A stretch of 64,000 bases of DNA, taken from assembly GCF_000717175.1 (NCBI RefSeq), contig NZ_JNYD01000001.1, positions 62,001 to 126,000 on the forward strand, written 5' to 3'. Numbering within the stretch: the stretch's first letter is position 1; each line of letters begins with the position of its first letter. The notes below the pieces were generated by a model. The model saw only the letters and a list, made by a program, of their open reading frames with translations. It was not told the DNA's origin and searched no databases. Positions 1 to 7,043 of the stretch are shown in pieces. The stretch comes from Pseudonocardia autotrophica. Its GTDB lineage: Bacteria; Actinomycetota; Actinomycetes; Mycobacteriales; Pseudonocardiaceae. Made by a program: the position numbers and the translations under genes.

Positions 1-840
1 GAGCACGACCCCGAGCTGATGTGGGGCCTGCGGGGCGGCGGGGGCAACTTCGGAGTGGTCACCGGGCTCACGTTCGCGCTGCACCCCGTCGCCGAGGTCA
101 CGGCCGGCCTGGCGCTGTTCCCGCTGGACCGGGCGGCCGAGGTGGTGGCCTTCTACCGCGAGTACGTCACCGGGGTCCCGGACGACTTCCGGACGCTGCT
201 GAGCTTCCTCACCGCGCCGCCCGCGGCGTTCGTCCCGCCGGACCTGCGGGATCGGCCCGTCGTCGCCGTCGTGGGGTGTCACTGCGGCGCGGCGGGGGAA
301 GCCCAGGACCTGCTCGCGCCGCTGCGGGCCCTCGGCCCGGCCGCGGACCCGTTCGGGCCGATGCCGTACCCGGTCTGGCAGACGGCGTTCGACGCGAAGG
401 TCCCGGCCGGGCGCCGATACCACTTCGCCGGCGGGTACACCTCCGGCTGCCCCGACGACCTGGTCGGGGCCGTCGTCGAGGCCGTCCGGGCCCGCCCGTC
501 GACCGCGAGCGAGTTCCACCTGCACCAGATGGGCGGCGCGGTCGCGCGGGTCGGGGCGGAGGCGACGGCCTACCCGGGGCGGGACGCCGCGTTCACGTTC
601 AACGTCATCGGCATCTGGGACGACCCCGCGGACGACGGGGCGAACCAGGCGTGGGCCAGGGACCTCGCCCGCGCGACGGCGCGCCACGGCGAGGGAGGTG
701 GGTACGTCAACTTCCTCACCGAGAACCAGGAAGCCCTGCGGGACACCTACGGCGCACGGCGCTACGCGCGGTTGGTGGAGCTGAAGCGGCGCTACGACCC
801 CACCAACCTGTTCCGCCTCAACCAGAACATCGCGCCGTGA
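1..840 (+). CDS. FAD-linked oxidase (berberine-bridge-like), C-terminal part
   Basis: The reading frame is open from the first base, so the N-terminal FAD-binding half lies outside the window. The visible 279 residues hold the end of the FAD-binding PCMH fold (LMWGLRGGGGNFGVVT, where the flavin pyrophosphate is bound) and finish with YDPTNLFRLNQNI, the hallmark of the BBE C-terminal motif. Family members oxidise alcohols, sugars or alkaloid-like substrates with O2 through covalently held FAD. The covalent attachment residues are not visible here. The gene converges on the protease gene across a hairpin. The substrate cannot be predicted. Confidence 0.9.
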   Translation, partial: EHDPELMWGLRGGGGNFGVVTGLTFALHPVAEVTAGLALFPLDRAAEVVAFYREYVTGVPDDFRTLLSFLTAPPAAFVPPDLRDRPVVAVVGCHCGAAGEAQDLLAPLRALGPAADPFGPMPYPVWQTAFDAKVPAGRRYHFAGGYTSGCPDDLVGAVVEAVRARPSTASEFHLHQMGGAVARVGAEATAYPGRDAAFTFNVIGIWDDPADDGANQAWARDLARATARHGEGGGYVNFLTENQEALRDTYGARRYARLVELKRRYDPTNLFRLNQNIAP

Positions 841-849
841 CACGTGGTC

Positions 850-878
850 GCGGCGGCCGCGGAGGGGTCGGCCGCCGC
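850..878. terminator. Hairpin between convergent genes
   Basis: Perfect 10-bp arms GCGGCGGCCG (850-859) and CGGCCGCCGC (869-878) enclose a 9-nt loop. The hairpin lies between the stops of two convergent genes (840 and 887), which suits a bidirectional terminator. No U-tract follows, as is common in actinomycetes. Confidence 0.55.
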
Positions 879-886
879 GCCCGGGG

Positions 887-2833
887 CTACCGGACTGATC
901 TCCCGATCTCGCCCGCGACGACCGGATCGGCGAGGTACTCGGCGATGTCGTGCGCCCGGTCCTTCGGATTGCCCGTCCGCACGTCACGGACCTGATCCCA
1001 GTCGTCGCCCAACGGGCAGCCGATGGCCACGGCATCGGCTGCCGCCCAGGCGTTGAGCCACGACCCGACGCGCGCAGGGCGCACGGGACCACCGGCGAGG
1101 AGCCGCTTCTGCACGGCGTCCAGTCCAAGCGGACTGCCGGCGGTCACCAGGACCGGGACGTCGAGGCGATCGGGAAGCTGTGTCAGGAGATCGATCGCGA
1201 CGACGCTGCCGAGGCTGTGGCTGACCAGGACGAGCTCGCCGTCGTCCGGCAGGCAGGCCCGAACCGCGTCGAGCACTGCGGTTCGCACGGAGTCGCGATC
1301 GAGGTAGGCCGCGACGTCGCGGAGGACGGCCGCGATCACGAGATCGTCGAGACCGCTCCGGTCCGCCAGCCACGAGAGCGGGCCCTGCAACGCTTCGACG
1401 AGGCCGCCGAGAAGCCCGCCCTCCTGCGCGGTCCGGCGCTCCTCGAGCGGCATGCCGGCGCGCGCGGCCGCCTGGTCGATGAGCTCGGCGTAGACCACCC
1501 GGGTGGACGATTCGGTGGGGGCGAAGGTCTCGGCGGCCGTCGGGGCGCCCGCCCGCTCGGGCACGTCGAGGGCGGAGATCAGTGCGTCCCCGTAGAACGG
1601 GAACCAGACGTCGGCGGCGTCGAGGGGGGCCAGTCCACCGGCCGCGAGCCCGCGCGCGAGTCCCCCGGCCCACGTCGCCCGCAACCGGACGGGGTCCTGG
1701 CCTTCCTGACCCCGGCCGTGGAGGAAGACGACGGCGCGGCGCCCGCGGGGTCGGCCGATGAGGCCGGGCGTCCGGCGTTCCGTGGGCGGGGTGCTTCCCA
1801 CCGGCCGCCGCGCGCGGGGACGCTGCGAAGGGACGGCGGCGGGGGCCAGGTCGACCTCGCCCGGCACGGCGCCGCTGGGCACGGCCTGGGGCCCCAGCTC
1901 GGTCAGCACCCCGCGTTGTGCGGGGGGCAGTTCGGTGTCGGCGAGATGCGTGAGCAGCACGCTGACCCGGACACCCTCGTTGGCGATCCAGCTCTGCCCG
2001 TCCGGACCGGGCACGCCGGCATGGTGCAGGGCCACGACCTCCCACTGGTCGTTGAAGACCGGGGAACCGGAGTTCCCGGGCTCGGTGTCGGTGCGGTAGT
2101 GCAGATAGTCGGGCAGCTGGTTGAGCAGGGCGTTGTCGCGGACCGCGACCTCCTTGGCCCGGCCGTTCGGATGCCCGACGACGTTGACCGGCTCACCGAT
2201 GACGATCTTCCCCTGGTTGGCGATCAGTCGGTGCCAGCCGTGCACCGAGCCGGGCCTCCGGCCTCCGTCGCCCTGTGCGACCGCCACGAGGGAGAAGTCG
2301 AGATCGACGTGTGTGACGAAGAGCGTGGCCGGGTCCAGGTCGTACCGGTCGGCCCGCTTCGTCACGCCGTCGACGTCGAGCTCGAGATCGAACTCGACGA
2401 ACGACGAGGTGGCGGTGTCGGGATCCGGGAGGACGTGGTTGTTGGTCAGGAGGAGCCGCTCGCCCACGAGGAAGCCCGTGCCGAAGCCGGCGAGTCGCCC
2501 GGACTCCAGGATGGAGATCCGCCCGACGGCTCGCGCCGCACGCTCCCCGCGGGCGAGGAAGTTGACGCTCTGCAGTTCGCTCGCGGCCCCGAGGATCCGT
2601 TCGAACAACACGGTCGGCCGTAGTGCGTGCCCGTCGGAGAGGGCGTGCGAGAGTGCGCTCGCGCCGACCTCGCCGTTGGCCAGTAACCGGGAGGCGCGGG
2701 CGCGGAGCTGATCCTCGTCGTCGACGACGACCGGAGTCCCCGCTGCCTCCTGGCGGCGCCGGATCTCCTCCCGTTCGGCGGCTGTTCGCCGGTATCGCTC
2801 CGCCACGCGCTCCTGCTGCTGCCGCACATCCAT
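887..2833 (-). CDS. Trypsin-like serine protease fused to alpha/beta hydrolase
   Basis: 648 residues from an ATG preceded by GGGGAGG. Residues 1-50 are charged and probably coiled coil. Residues about 95-300 form a V8/trypsin-like protease with a complete triad: His133 (LLTNNHV), Asp179 (DLDFSLVAV) and Ser255 (GNSGSPVF). After a Pro/Arg-rich linker (310-365), residues 365-648 form an alpha/beta hydrolase with HGRG at 372-375, nucleophile Ser540 (SHSLGS), probable acid Asp600 and His628. No signal peptide is seen, so it should act in the cytoplasm. It lies 89 bp downstream of the nuclease gene on the same strand. Two hydrolytic domains plus a neighbouring nuclease suggest a conflict, suicide or damage-response unit; that role is inference. 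Confidence 0.85.
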   Translation of the reverse strand: MDVRQQQERVAERYRRTAAEREEIRRRQEAAGTPVVVDDEDQLRARASRLLANGEVGASALSHALSDGHALRPTVLFERILGAASELQSVNFLARGERAARAVGRISILESGRLAGFGTGFLVGERLLLTNNHVLPDPDTATSSFVEFDLELDVDGVTKRADRYDLDPATLFVTHVDLDFSLVAVAQGDGGRRPGSVHGWHRLIANQGKIVIGEPVNVVGHPNGRAKEVAVRDNALLNQLPDYLHYRTDTEPGNSGSPVFNDQWEVVALHHAGVPGPDGQSWIANEGVRVSVLLTHLADTELPPAQRGVLTELGPQAVPSGAVPGEVDLAPAAVPSQRPRARRPVGSTPPTERRTPGLIGRPRGRRAVVFLHGRGQEGQDPVRLRATWAGGLARGLAAGGLAPLDAADVWFPFYGDALISALDVPERAGAPTAAETFAPTESSTRVVYAELIDQAAARAGMPLEERRTAQEGGLLGGLVEALQGPLSWLADRSGLDDLVIAAVLRDVAAYLDRDSVRTAVLDAVRACLPDDGELVLVSHSLGSVVAIDLLTQLPDRLDVPVLVTAGSPLGLDAVQKRLLAGGPVRPARVGSWLNAWAAADAVAIGCPLGDDWDQVRDVRTGNPKDRAHDIAEYLADPVVAGEIGRSVR

Positions 2834-2922
2834 CGGTGCCTCCCCGAACGGACAGGAGCCGGTGAGGTCACACCGGCCTGACGATCTCGGTGGCGCTCGA
2901 CGCAGAAGCGGGGCGGCCACTC

Positions 2923-3918
2923 CTACAGAACGACGTTGCCGAAGTCCTCGTGGATACGTACGCGCTCCGGAGCGGCTTCCCAGCCACCGGAGTCGAGGGG
3001 CAGCTCGTGCGGCTGCAGATGGGTGAAGTTCAACTCGGTCCTGTCGATGAGGTCGCTGAGGCGGACCCGATAGACACCCGCGTCGAACGCCGCCTCCCGG
3101 CCGAGCATGTCCTCGATGAGACGGGTCTGGTCGAGCAGGTAACCCGCAGCGGCGGGCCCGTTCCCGCCCTTCACGTAGACGAGGATCTTCCAGAACGCGA
3201 GGGGTAGTCGGACACCCTTGTAGAGGGGGTCCTCAACACCGAACACCGGTCCGGTGAACACGGTGACCTTCCGCTCCGCTGCATCGGCGTGCTCGAGGAT
3301 GTAGTTCTCGAGACCCTGCCACAGCTCGTCGGACTGGTTGAACCGCTCGTGCTGAGGGGAGCAGTTGGTGAAGTGGAAGGTGTCGTCGTTGCCGCGGCGC
3401 GCCTGCGGACCCCACACGGGGTCGAGCCTGCGGACGAGGTGGCCGCGATCCAGCGCGTTCCGCGCGTACAATCCTTCCCCGATCTGCTCGGACTCGGCTA
3501 TCCGGGGATCGAAGTACCATTTGTCACGGCCGCGCTCGAGCTTCTCGGACTGTGCACCGTCGATGTTGACCGCGGTGTAGTAGGCGAGCTGCCTGCGTCG
3601 ATTTATGACGAGGCTGAAATGTGTGTACGGCAGGACCGTCGGGTCCGTCCCGGCAGTGGCGAGGACGTTCTCGGCAGCGTTCTGCCGCTGCTCGGAACTC
3701 AGCGTCGGCAGCGGCACGGACGTCCCGAGGAAGTCCGCCGCATAACCGGTGTAGCCCGCGTAGTAGTCCAAGGGACGTGCCGCTTCCAGGCCGGCCGGCG
3801 CGATCTCCGGAGTGACGCGAATGCCGTCGACGACACCGGCGGTCCCCGACGGATCGGGCGGACCGAACCGTACCGAGACCTGCAGGGGGATCGAGAGCGT
3901 GACCTCGTGGGTCGTCAT
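2923..3918 (-). CDS. DNA/RNA non-specific endonuclease (NUC1, beta-beta-alpha metal)
   Basis: 331 residues. The second half is a NUC1/EndoG-type nuclease: DRGHLVRR at 157-164 carries the general base His160, TNCSPQHERFNQ carries the metal-binding Asn194, and the usual W..LE..I helix follows. Such enzymes cut DNA and RNA with one Mg2+. The first 110 residues match nothing I recognise and start with alternating hydrophobic residues (EVTLSIPLQVSVRF). Secreted relatives have a signal peptide; here none is visible, so the nuclease would face the cell's own nucleic acids unless restrained. It is the first gene of the pair with the protease/hydrolase. The ribosome-binding site before the ATG is weak. 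Confidence 0.85.
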   Translation of the reverse strand: MTTHEVTLSIPLQVSVRFGPPDPSGTAGVVDGIRVTPEIAPAGLEAARPLDYYAGYTGYAADFLGTSVPLPTLSSEQRQNAAENVLATAGTDPTVLPYTHFSLVINRRRQLAYYTAVNIDGAQSEKLERGRDKWYFDPRIAESEQIGEGLYARNALDRGHLVRRLDPVWGPQARRGNDDTFHFTNCSPQHERFNQSDELWQGLENYILEHADAAERKVTVFTGPVFGVEDPLYKGVRLPLAFWKILVYVKGGNGPAAAGYLLDQTRLIEDMLGREAAFDAGVYRVRLSDLIDRTELNFTHLQPHELPLDSGGWEAAPERVRIHEDFGNVVL

Positions 3919-4138
3919 CGGGAAGACCCTGCTCCGGTAGGGGCATCAGTGTGCTGACCGCACCCATATCTGTTCATGCCAATAGACAGCATGCTGCACC
4001 GTCGTTCTCCTCGTGCGGGACCCGCCTCGTCATTGACGATCCGTGACGCGGACTTCTCGATTCATTGTGTCCGGCTCTCGAGGTGTCGCCTGTACGCACG
4101 TCTACGTATTGACGTCGTGGCGCACCTGAGGGCGATTC

Positions 4139-4675
4139 TTGGGTCGACGTCGTGTTCTCTCGGAAGGGCTGGATCAATGGGTGAGCGCGCTGGTCGGCCG
4201 GGCGGGTCGACAAAACCCGACACTGTCGAGATCAAGCCTCGGTGAGCTCGCGAAGGTCGAGGGTGGCTGGTCGGGGGACCGGCGCCTGGTGTCCGCTTCC
4301 CTCGACGGAATGCTCGACGACGAGACGCTCGACGAGCTCAAGGATCCGGACCCGTTCGTCGAGCGTCTCCTGTCCGACGAGCAGCGGGCGTTGGCGGGCG
4401 AACTGCTGCTTCCACTCCACGCGGTCGAGCTGCTGGGCCCGATCAAGGCACGCAAGTGGGATCCCGACGACGACGGTGACGTCGCGGCCGAGCTCTGGGA
4501 GGTCGACGAGGACGTGCGCTTCCTCGAGGTGTCGATCCGGGTGGCCGACGACCCCGAGGGCGCGCTGAAGGACCTGGAGCAGCGCGTCCGGAAGGGGGGC
4601 TTGCAGATCGACCCCATGCAGAACACCAAGACCACCACGGTGCTCCGCCATCTCGCAGAGCGAGACGGCCGCTGA
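4139..4675 (+). CDS. Hypothetical acidic protein
   Basis: Up to 178 residues with no family I recognise. The centre is acidic (DDETLDELKDPDPF, WDPDDDGDVA) and the C-terminus reads as an alpha/beta domain (VRFLEVSIRVADDPEGALKDLEQRV). There are no membrane segments or cysteine motifs. The start is unsure: an in-frame TGA at 4127 limits it to TTG 4139 (GAGGG just upstream) or GTG 4181 (GGAAGGG upstream). It is divergent from the nuclease and convergent with the secreted-protein gene, so it is probably its own transcription unit. Codon use looks coding and base composition is slightly lower in GC than its neighbours. Confidence 0.55.
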   Translation: MGRRRVLSEGLDQWVSALVGRAGRQNPTLSRSSLGELAKVEGGWSGDRRLVSASLDGMLDDETLDELKDPDPFVERLLSDEQRALAGELLLPLHAVELLGPIKARKWDPDDDGDVAAELWEVDEDVRFLEVSIRVADDPEGALKDLEQRVRKGGLQIDPMQNTKTTTVLRHLAERDGR

Positions 4676-4705
4676 ACGACTCGGCGAAGACCCTGCGCCA
4701 GTGGT

Positions 4706-5287
4706 TCAGCTCGACTTACTTCTATGGGTCGAGCCTGTGTTGCCGTGATCGGGTTTCCCGCTCTGACCGGTGTCTCCACCACCACTCGGATGCGTCGGGT
4801 CGTCTCCGTCTCCAGTCTTGTCCTTCGTCTTCATCCCGTCTCCGTTGCATCCCGTCGGCATACCGTTGTTATCCATGCCGCCGCTGCACCCTGACCCGCT
4901 ACTGGTCGTGCGCACGTTGTCGACGAAGCGCGTCACATGGAATCCGTTGGCGGAGAGGCTGGCACACAGGTAATTGTCGCGGTTCGCGTCGGTGGCCCTG
5001 ACGTTGTCGGGCGTGGCCGGTGGCTCGATCATGCGCAACATCTCGGGAATGCTCATCATCTTCCAGCCCGCCGAGCAACTCCCTTGCATCGCAGCGGGTG
5101 TGACCGCTGCCGCGAGCTTCACGTCTTGTTGCGCCAGGGGGCTCGCCACGAGGCCGGCGGTGGCCCAGGCGGAGGCGCCGATCAGGGCAACGGTCAGCGG
5201 GCCGAGAACCCTCCGAGTGGCCACCGCGCGCGAACGCCCCGTCCTCGATCCGTGGGAATGATGGAGGAACTCGCCCTGTGCACTCAT
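4706..5287 (-). CDS. Secreted small protein with EF-hand-like and Gly/Asp-rich tail
   Basis: 193 residues from an ATG with a strong AAAGGAGG site. A basic N-terminus (RTGRSRAVATRR) precedes one hydrophobic segment at about 28-52, a signal peptide or anchor. The mature part has four cysteines and an Asp/Asn-rich stretch (ATDANRDNYLC) like an EF-hand loop, common in actinobacterial exported proteins. The last 60 residues are low-complexity Gly/Asp/Ser/Lys. The promoter-like element at 5304-5372 ends about 20 bp before the start codon and recurs before the catalase-peroxidase gene, so the two may be co-regulated. Function is unknown. Confidence 0.7.
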   Translation of the reverse strand: MSAQGEFLHHSHGSRTGRSRAVATRRVLGPLTVALIGASAWATAGLVASPLAQQDVKLAAAVTPAAMQGSCSAGWKMMSIPEMLRMIEPPATPDNVRATDANRDNYLCASLSANGFHVTRFVDNVRTTSSGSGCSGGMDNNGMPTGCNGDGMKTKDKTGDGDDPTHPSGGGDTGQSGKPDHGNTGSTHRSKSS

Positions 5288-5303
5288 CGCCGCCTCCTTT
5301 CAT

Positions 5304-5372
5304 GGCTCAGTGCACAAGGCTAGACCTCGGCCCGATCAATGACCGTACGTACATGTGCTTAGGCCGATCGGA
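5304..5372 (-). promoter_or_regulatory. Promoter-like element, copy 1 of 2
   Basis: This matches 10033-10101 without gaps at about 52 of 69 positions, with 26 of 30 identical over 5341-5370. On the minus strand it contains a palindromic GTACGTAC core, GGTCAT (5339-5344) and, 16 bp further on, TAGCCT (5317-5322), which fits a TAnnnT -10 box. The implied transcript starts about 20 nt before the secreted-protein gene. An ECF sigma factor lies between the two copies and is the natural candidate to read them; that link is inference. Confidence 0.55.
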
Positions 5373-5425
5373 AGCGCTCGTCGAGGCAGTCGGCTCGTTG
5401 ATTGTGCCGCGTATTTCGAGATCCG

Positions 5426-6238
5426 TCACGAACCGGGATCGGCGAGGTTTTCCGCGTTGAGGAAGAGCGTGGGCATCATCGCGCGGATCGCTCCCACGAC
5501 CACGCTGTCGCCGGACGAGAGGCTCGCCACCGCACCCATCGCCATGCCCCGCACCCTCGCTCCGTCCGCGACGGCGTTGAACATCTCGGCCACGTCGAGC
5601 CAGGTCACGCCGGGGCGCAGTCGCAGGTCGTACCGGGCCGCCAGCTGCTCGTAGGTCGACGCCCACGCGGCGATCCACTGCTCGTACCGGGCCTTCAGAT
5701 AGCGCTGTACCCGTGGATGGTTGGGCAACGCGACCCAGACGATGGTCTGCAGACTCCACAGCGGATCCCGCATCGTCGCGCTCATCACCGCGTCCGCGAG
5801 ATAGCGTGCGAGCTGGGGGAACGGCAGGCCGGCGGGCAGATTCAGCGCCGCCTCCCGCAACTCGTTCATCGTCCTCTCCGTGAGCGACGGCCGCATGAGG
5901 TAGGCGATCAGGTCCTCGGTGTAGCGGCTCTTGTAGCGCCACCGGTCCCGGAACATCCCGACCGTGAGCATCGTGGGGCGGTCCTCGCCCGCGGCGATCC
6001 GGTCCGCGCGCTCGATCAGCCGCGCCTGGGAGAGCCCGGCGAAGAGCCGGGTGCCGGCGTCGTGCTCGTCGAGCATGTCGGGGCCGCGGTGGTCCAGGAG
6101 GTCGTCCCGCAGCAGGTGCAGGCCGATCTCGAGGAACGCCCTGGTCTCCGGACTGTTCGCGATCTTGGTCCGGGTCGTCGGGCGGGCGTCCGCCGCGACG
6201 TTGGACAGGATGGTCGACAGGTCCTCGTCCCGCTGCAT
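5426..6238 (-). CDS. TetR-like transcriptional regulator
   Basis: 270 residues from an ATG with GAGGAG upstream. The N-terminal 90 residues form a helical bundle with TVGMFRDRWRYKSRYTEDLI in the place of the TetR recognition helix and following helix, though the sequence is divergent. The C-terminal region (HPRVQRYLKARYEQWIAAW, then LRPGVTWLDVAEMFNAVADG) matches the ligand-binding half of actinobacterial TetR proteins. It is divergent from the ECF sigma gene. A perfect inverted repeat at 6282-6299 in the shared promoter is a likely autoregulatory operator. The ligand is unknown. The weak HTH match makes the family call moderately sure. Confidence 0.65.
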   Translation of the reverse strand: MQRDEDLSTILSNVAADARPTTRTKIANSPETRAFLEIGLHLLRDDLLDHRGPDMLDEHDAGTRLFAGLSQARLIERADRIAAGEDRPTMLTVGMFRDRWRYKSRYTEDLIAYLMRPSLTERTMNELREAALNLPAGLPFPQLARYLADAVMSATMRDPLWSLQTIVWVALPNHPRVQRYLKARYEQWIAAWASTYEQLAARYDLRLRPGVTWLDVAEMFNAVADGARVRGMAMGAVASLSSGDSVVVGAIRAMMPTLFLNAENLADPGS

Positions 6239-6281
6239 CGTCTCCTCGCCCGAACCTCCGGACCGCCACCTCCAGCGTAGG

Positions 6282-6299
6282 ACCTCCAGGTCTGGAGGT
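6282..6299. promoter_or_regulatory. Inverted repeat, probable TetR operator
   Basis: ACCTCCAGGTCTGGAGGT has perfect 7-bp arms and a 4-bp centre. It lies 44 bp before the TetR-like start codon in the divergent promoter region. Extra ACCTCC half sites occur at 6254-6259 and 6268-6273 on the same strand. Confidence 0.55.
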
Positions 6300-6402
6300 A
6301 CCAGGCTCGACCGCACGGTCTCGTGGCTCCGCGTACGCACGAGCGGTCTCGCCCCCGCTCCCGAAAGGGCTTGGACGTGCTCCTGCCGGGGCTCCGAAAG
6401 TG

Positions 6403-6416
6403 GTGCTGACCAGCAC
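6403..6416. promoter_or_regulatory. Inverted repeat upstream of the ECF sigma gene
   Basis: GTGCTGACCAGCAC has 6-bp arms and a 2-bp centre and ends 26 bp before the sigma-factor ATG. The position suits an operator over the sigma promoter or in its leader. Confidence 0.35.
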
Positions 6417-6442
6417 TTCCGGCACCTGAGAAGGGCAACCCG

Positions 6443-7036
6443 ATGCCCCCACGTGACGAATACCCGCCGGGTCATCCCGCGCCGGGCCCGGATGTCCGCA
6501 CCGTGGTGATCGCCGCCGCAGCCGGTGACGAGGGTGCCTGGCGCGCCCTGGTCGAACGCTACGGCCCGGTGGTGCACCGCGTCGCCCGGGGCTTCCGGCT
6601 CGACGAGCGCGACACCCAGGACGTCGCCCAGATGGTCTGGCTGCGGCTCTGGGAGAACCTGGCGTCGATCCGCGAGCCCCGGGCGCTGCCGGGGTGGATC
6701 GCGACGACGACCCGCCACGAATGCCTCCGTACCCTGCGCGGCCGCCTCCGGATGGTCCCGCTCGACGAGCCGGGCACCGAGGCGCCGGCGGACCATCCGG
6801 ATCCCGACGACGCCCTGCTCCGGGCCGAGGCGGCGGAAGCCGTGCGCCACGGACTCGCCGAGTTGCCGCCCGTCCAGCGGGAACTCCTGGCCCTCCTGGC
6901 GGCCGAGCCCGACCTGACCTACCGGCAGATCGGGCGGCGGCTGGGCATGCCCGTCGGCAGCATCGGACCGACCCGGGCACGTGGACTGGCCCGGCTCGGG
7001 GCCACGACGGCCGTCCTGCGGTACCGGGCGGTGTGA
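6443..7036 (+). CDS. ECF-type RNA polymerase sigma factor
   Basis: 197 residues from an ATG with GAAGGG upstream. Region 2 is clear (GAWRALVERYGPVVHRVARG, then DTQDVAQMVWLRLWENLASI) and region 4 follows a short acidic linker (LAELPPVQRELLALLAAEP with the HTH TYRQIGRRLGMPVGSIGP). There is no region 3, as expected for an extracytoplasmic-function sigma factor. No anti-sigma gene sits beside it, so control may come from the divergent TetR-like gene. The shared promoter element on both sides marks likely targets: the secreted protein and the catalase-peroxidase. It converges on the latter with a 7-bp gap. Confidence 0.88.
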   Translation: MPPRDEYPPGHPAPGPDVRTVVIAAAAGDEGAWRALVERYGPVVHRVARGFRLDERDTQDVAQMVWLRLWENLASIREPRALPGWIATTTRHECLRTLRGRLRMVPLDEPGTEAPADHPDPDDALLRAEAAEAVRHGLAELPPVQRELLALLAAEPDLTYRQIGRRLGMPVGSIGPTRARGLARLGATTAVLRYRAV

Positions 7037-7043
7037 GACGTGC

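Noticed and set aside
950..2623. A 557-codon frame on the plus strand
   Set aside because: It is the shadow of the protease/hydrolase gene, whose catalytic motifs are all on the other strand.
4177..4245. A 22-codon gene with GGAAGGG upstream
   Set aside because: It overlaps the 4139-4675 gene in another frame, is Gly/Lys/Pro-rich and has no other support.
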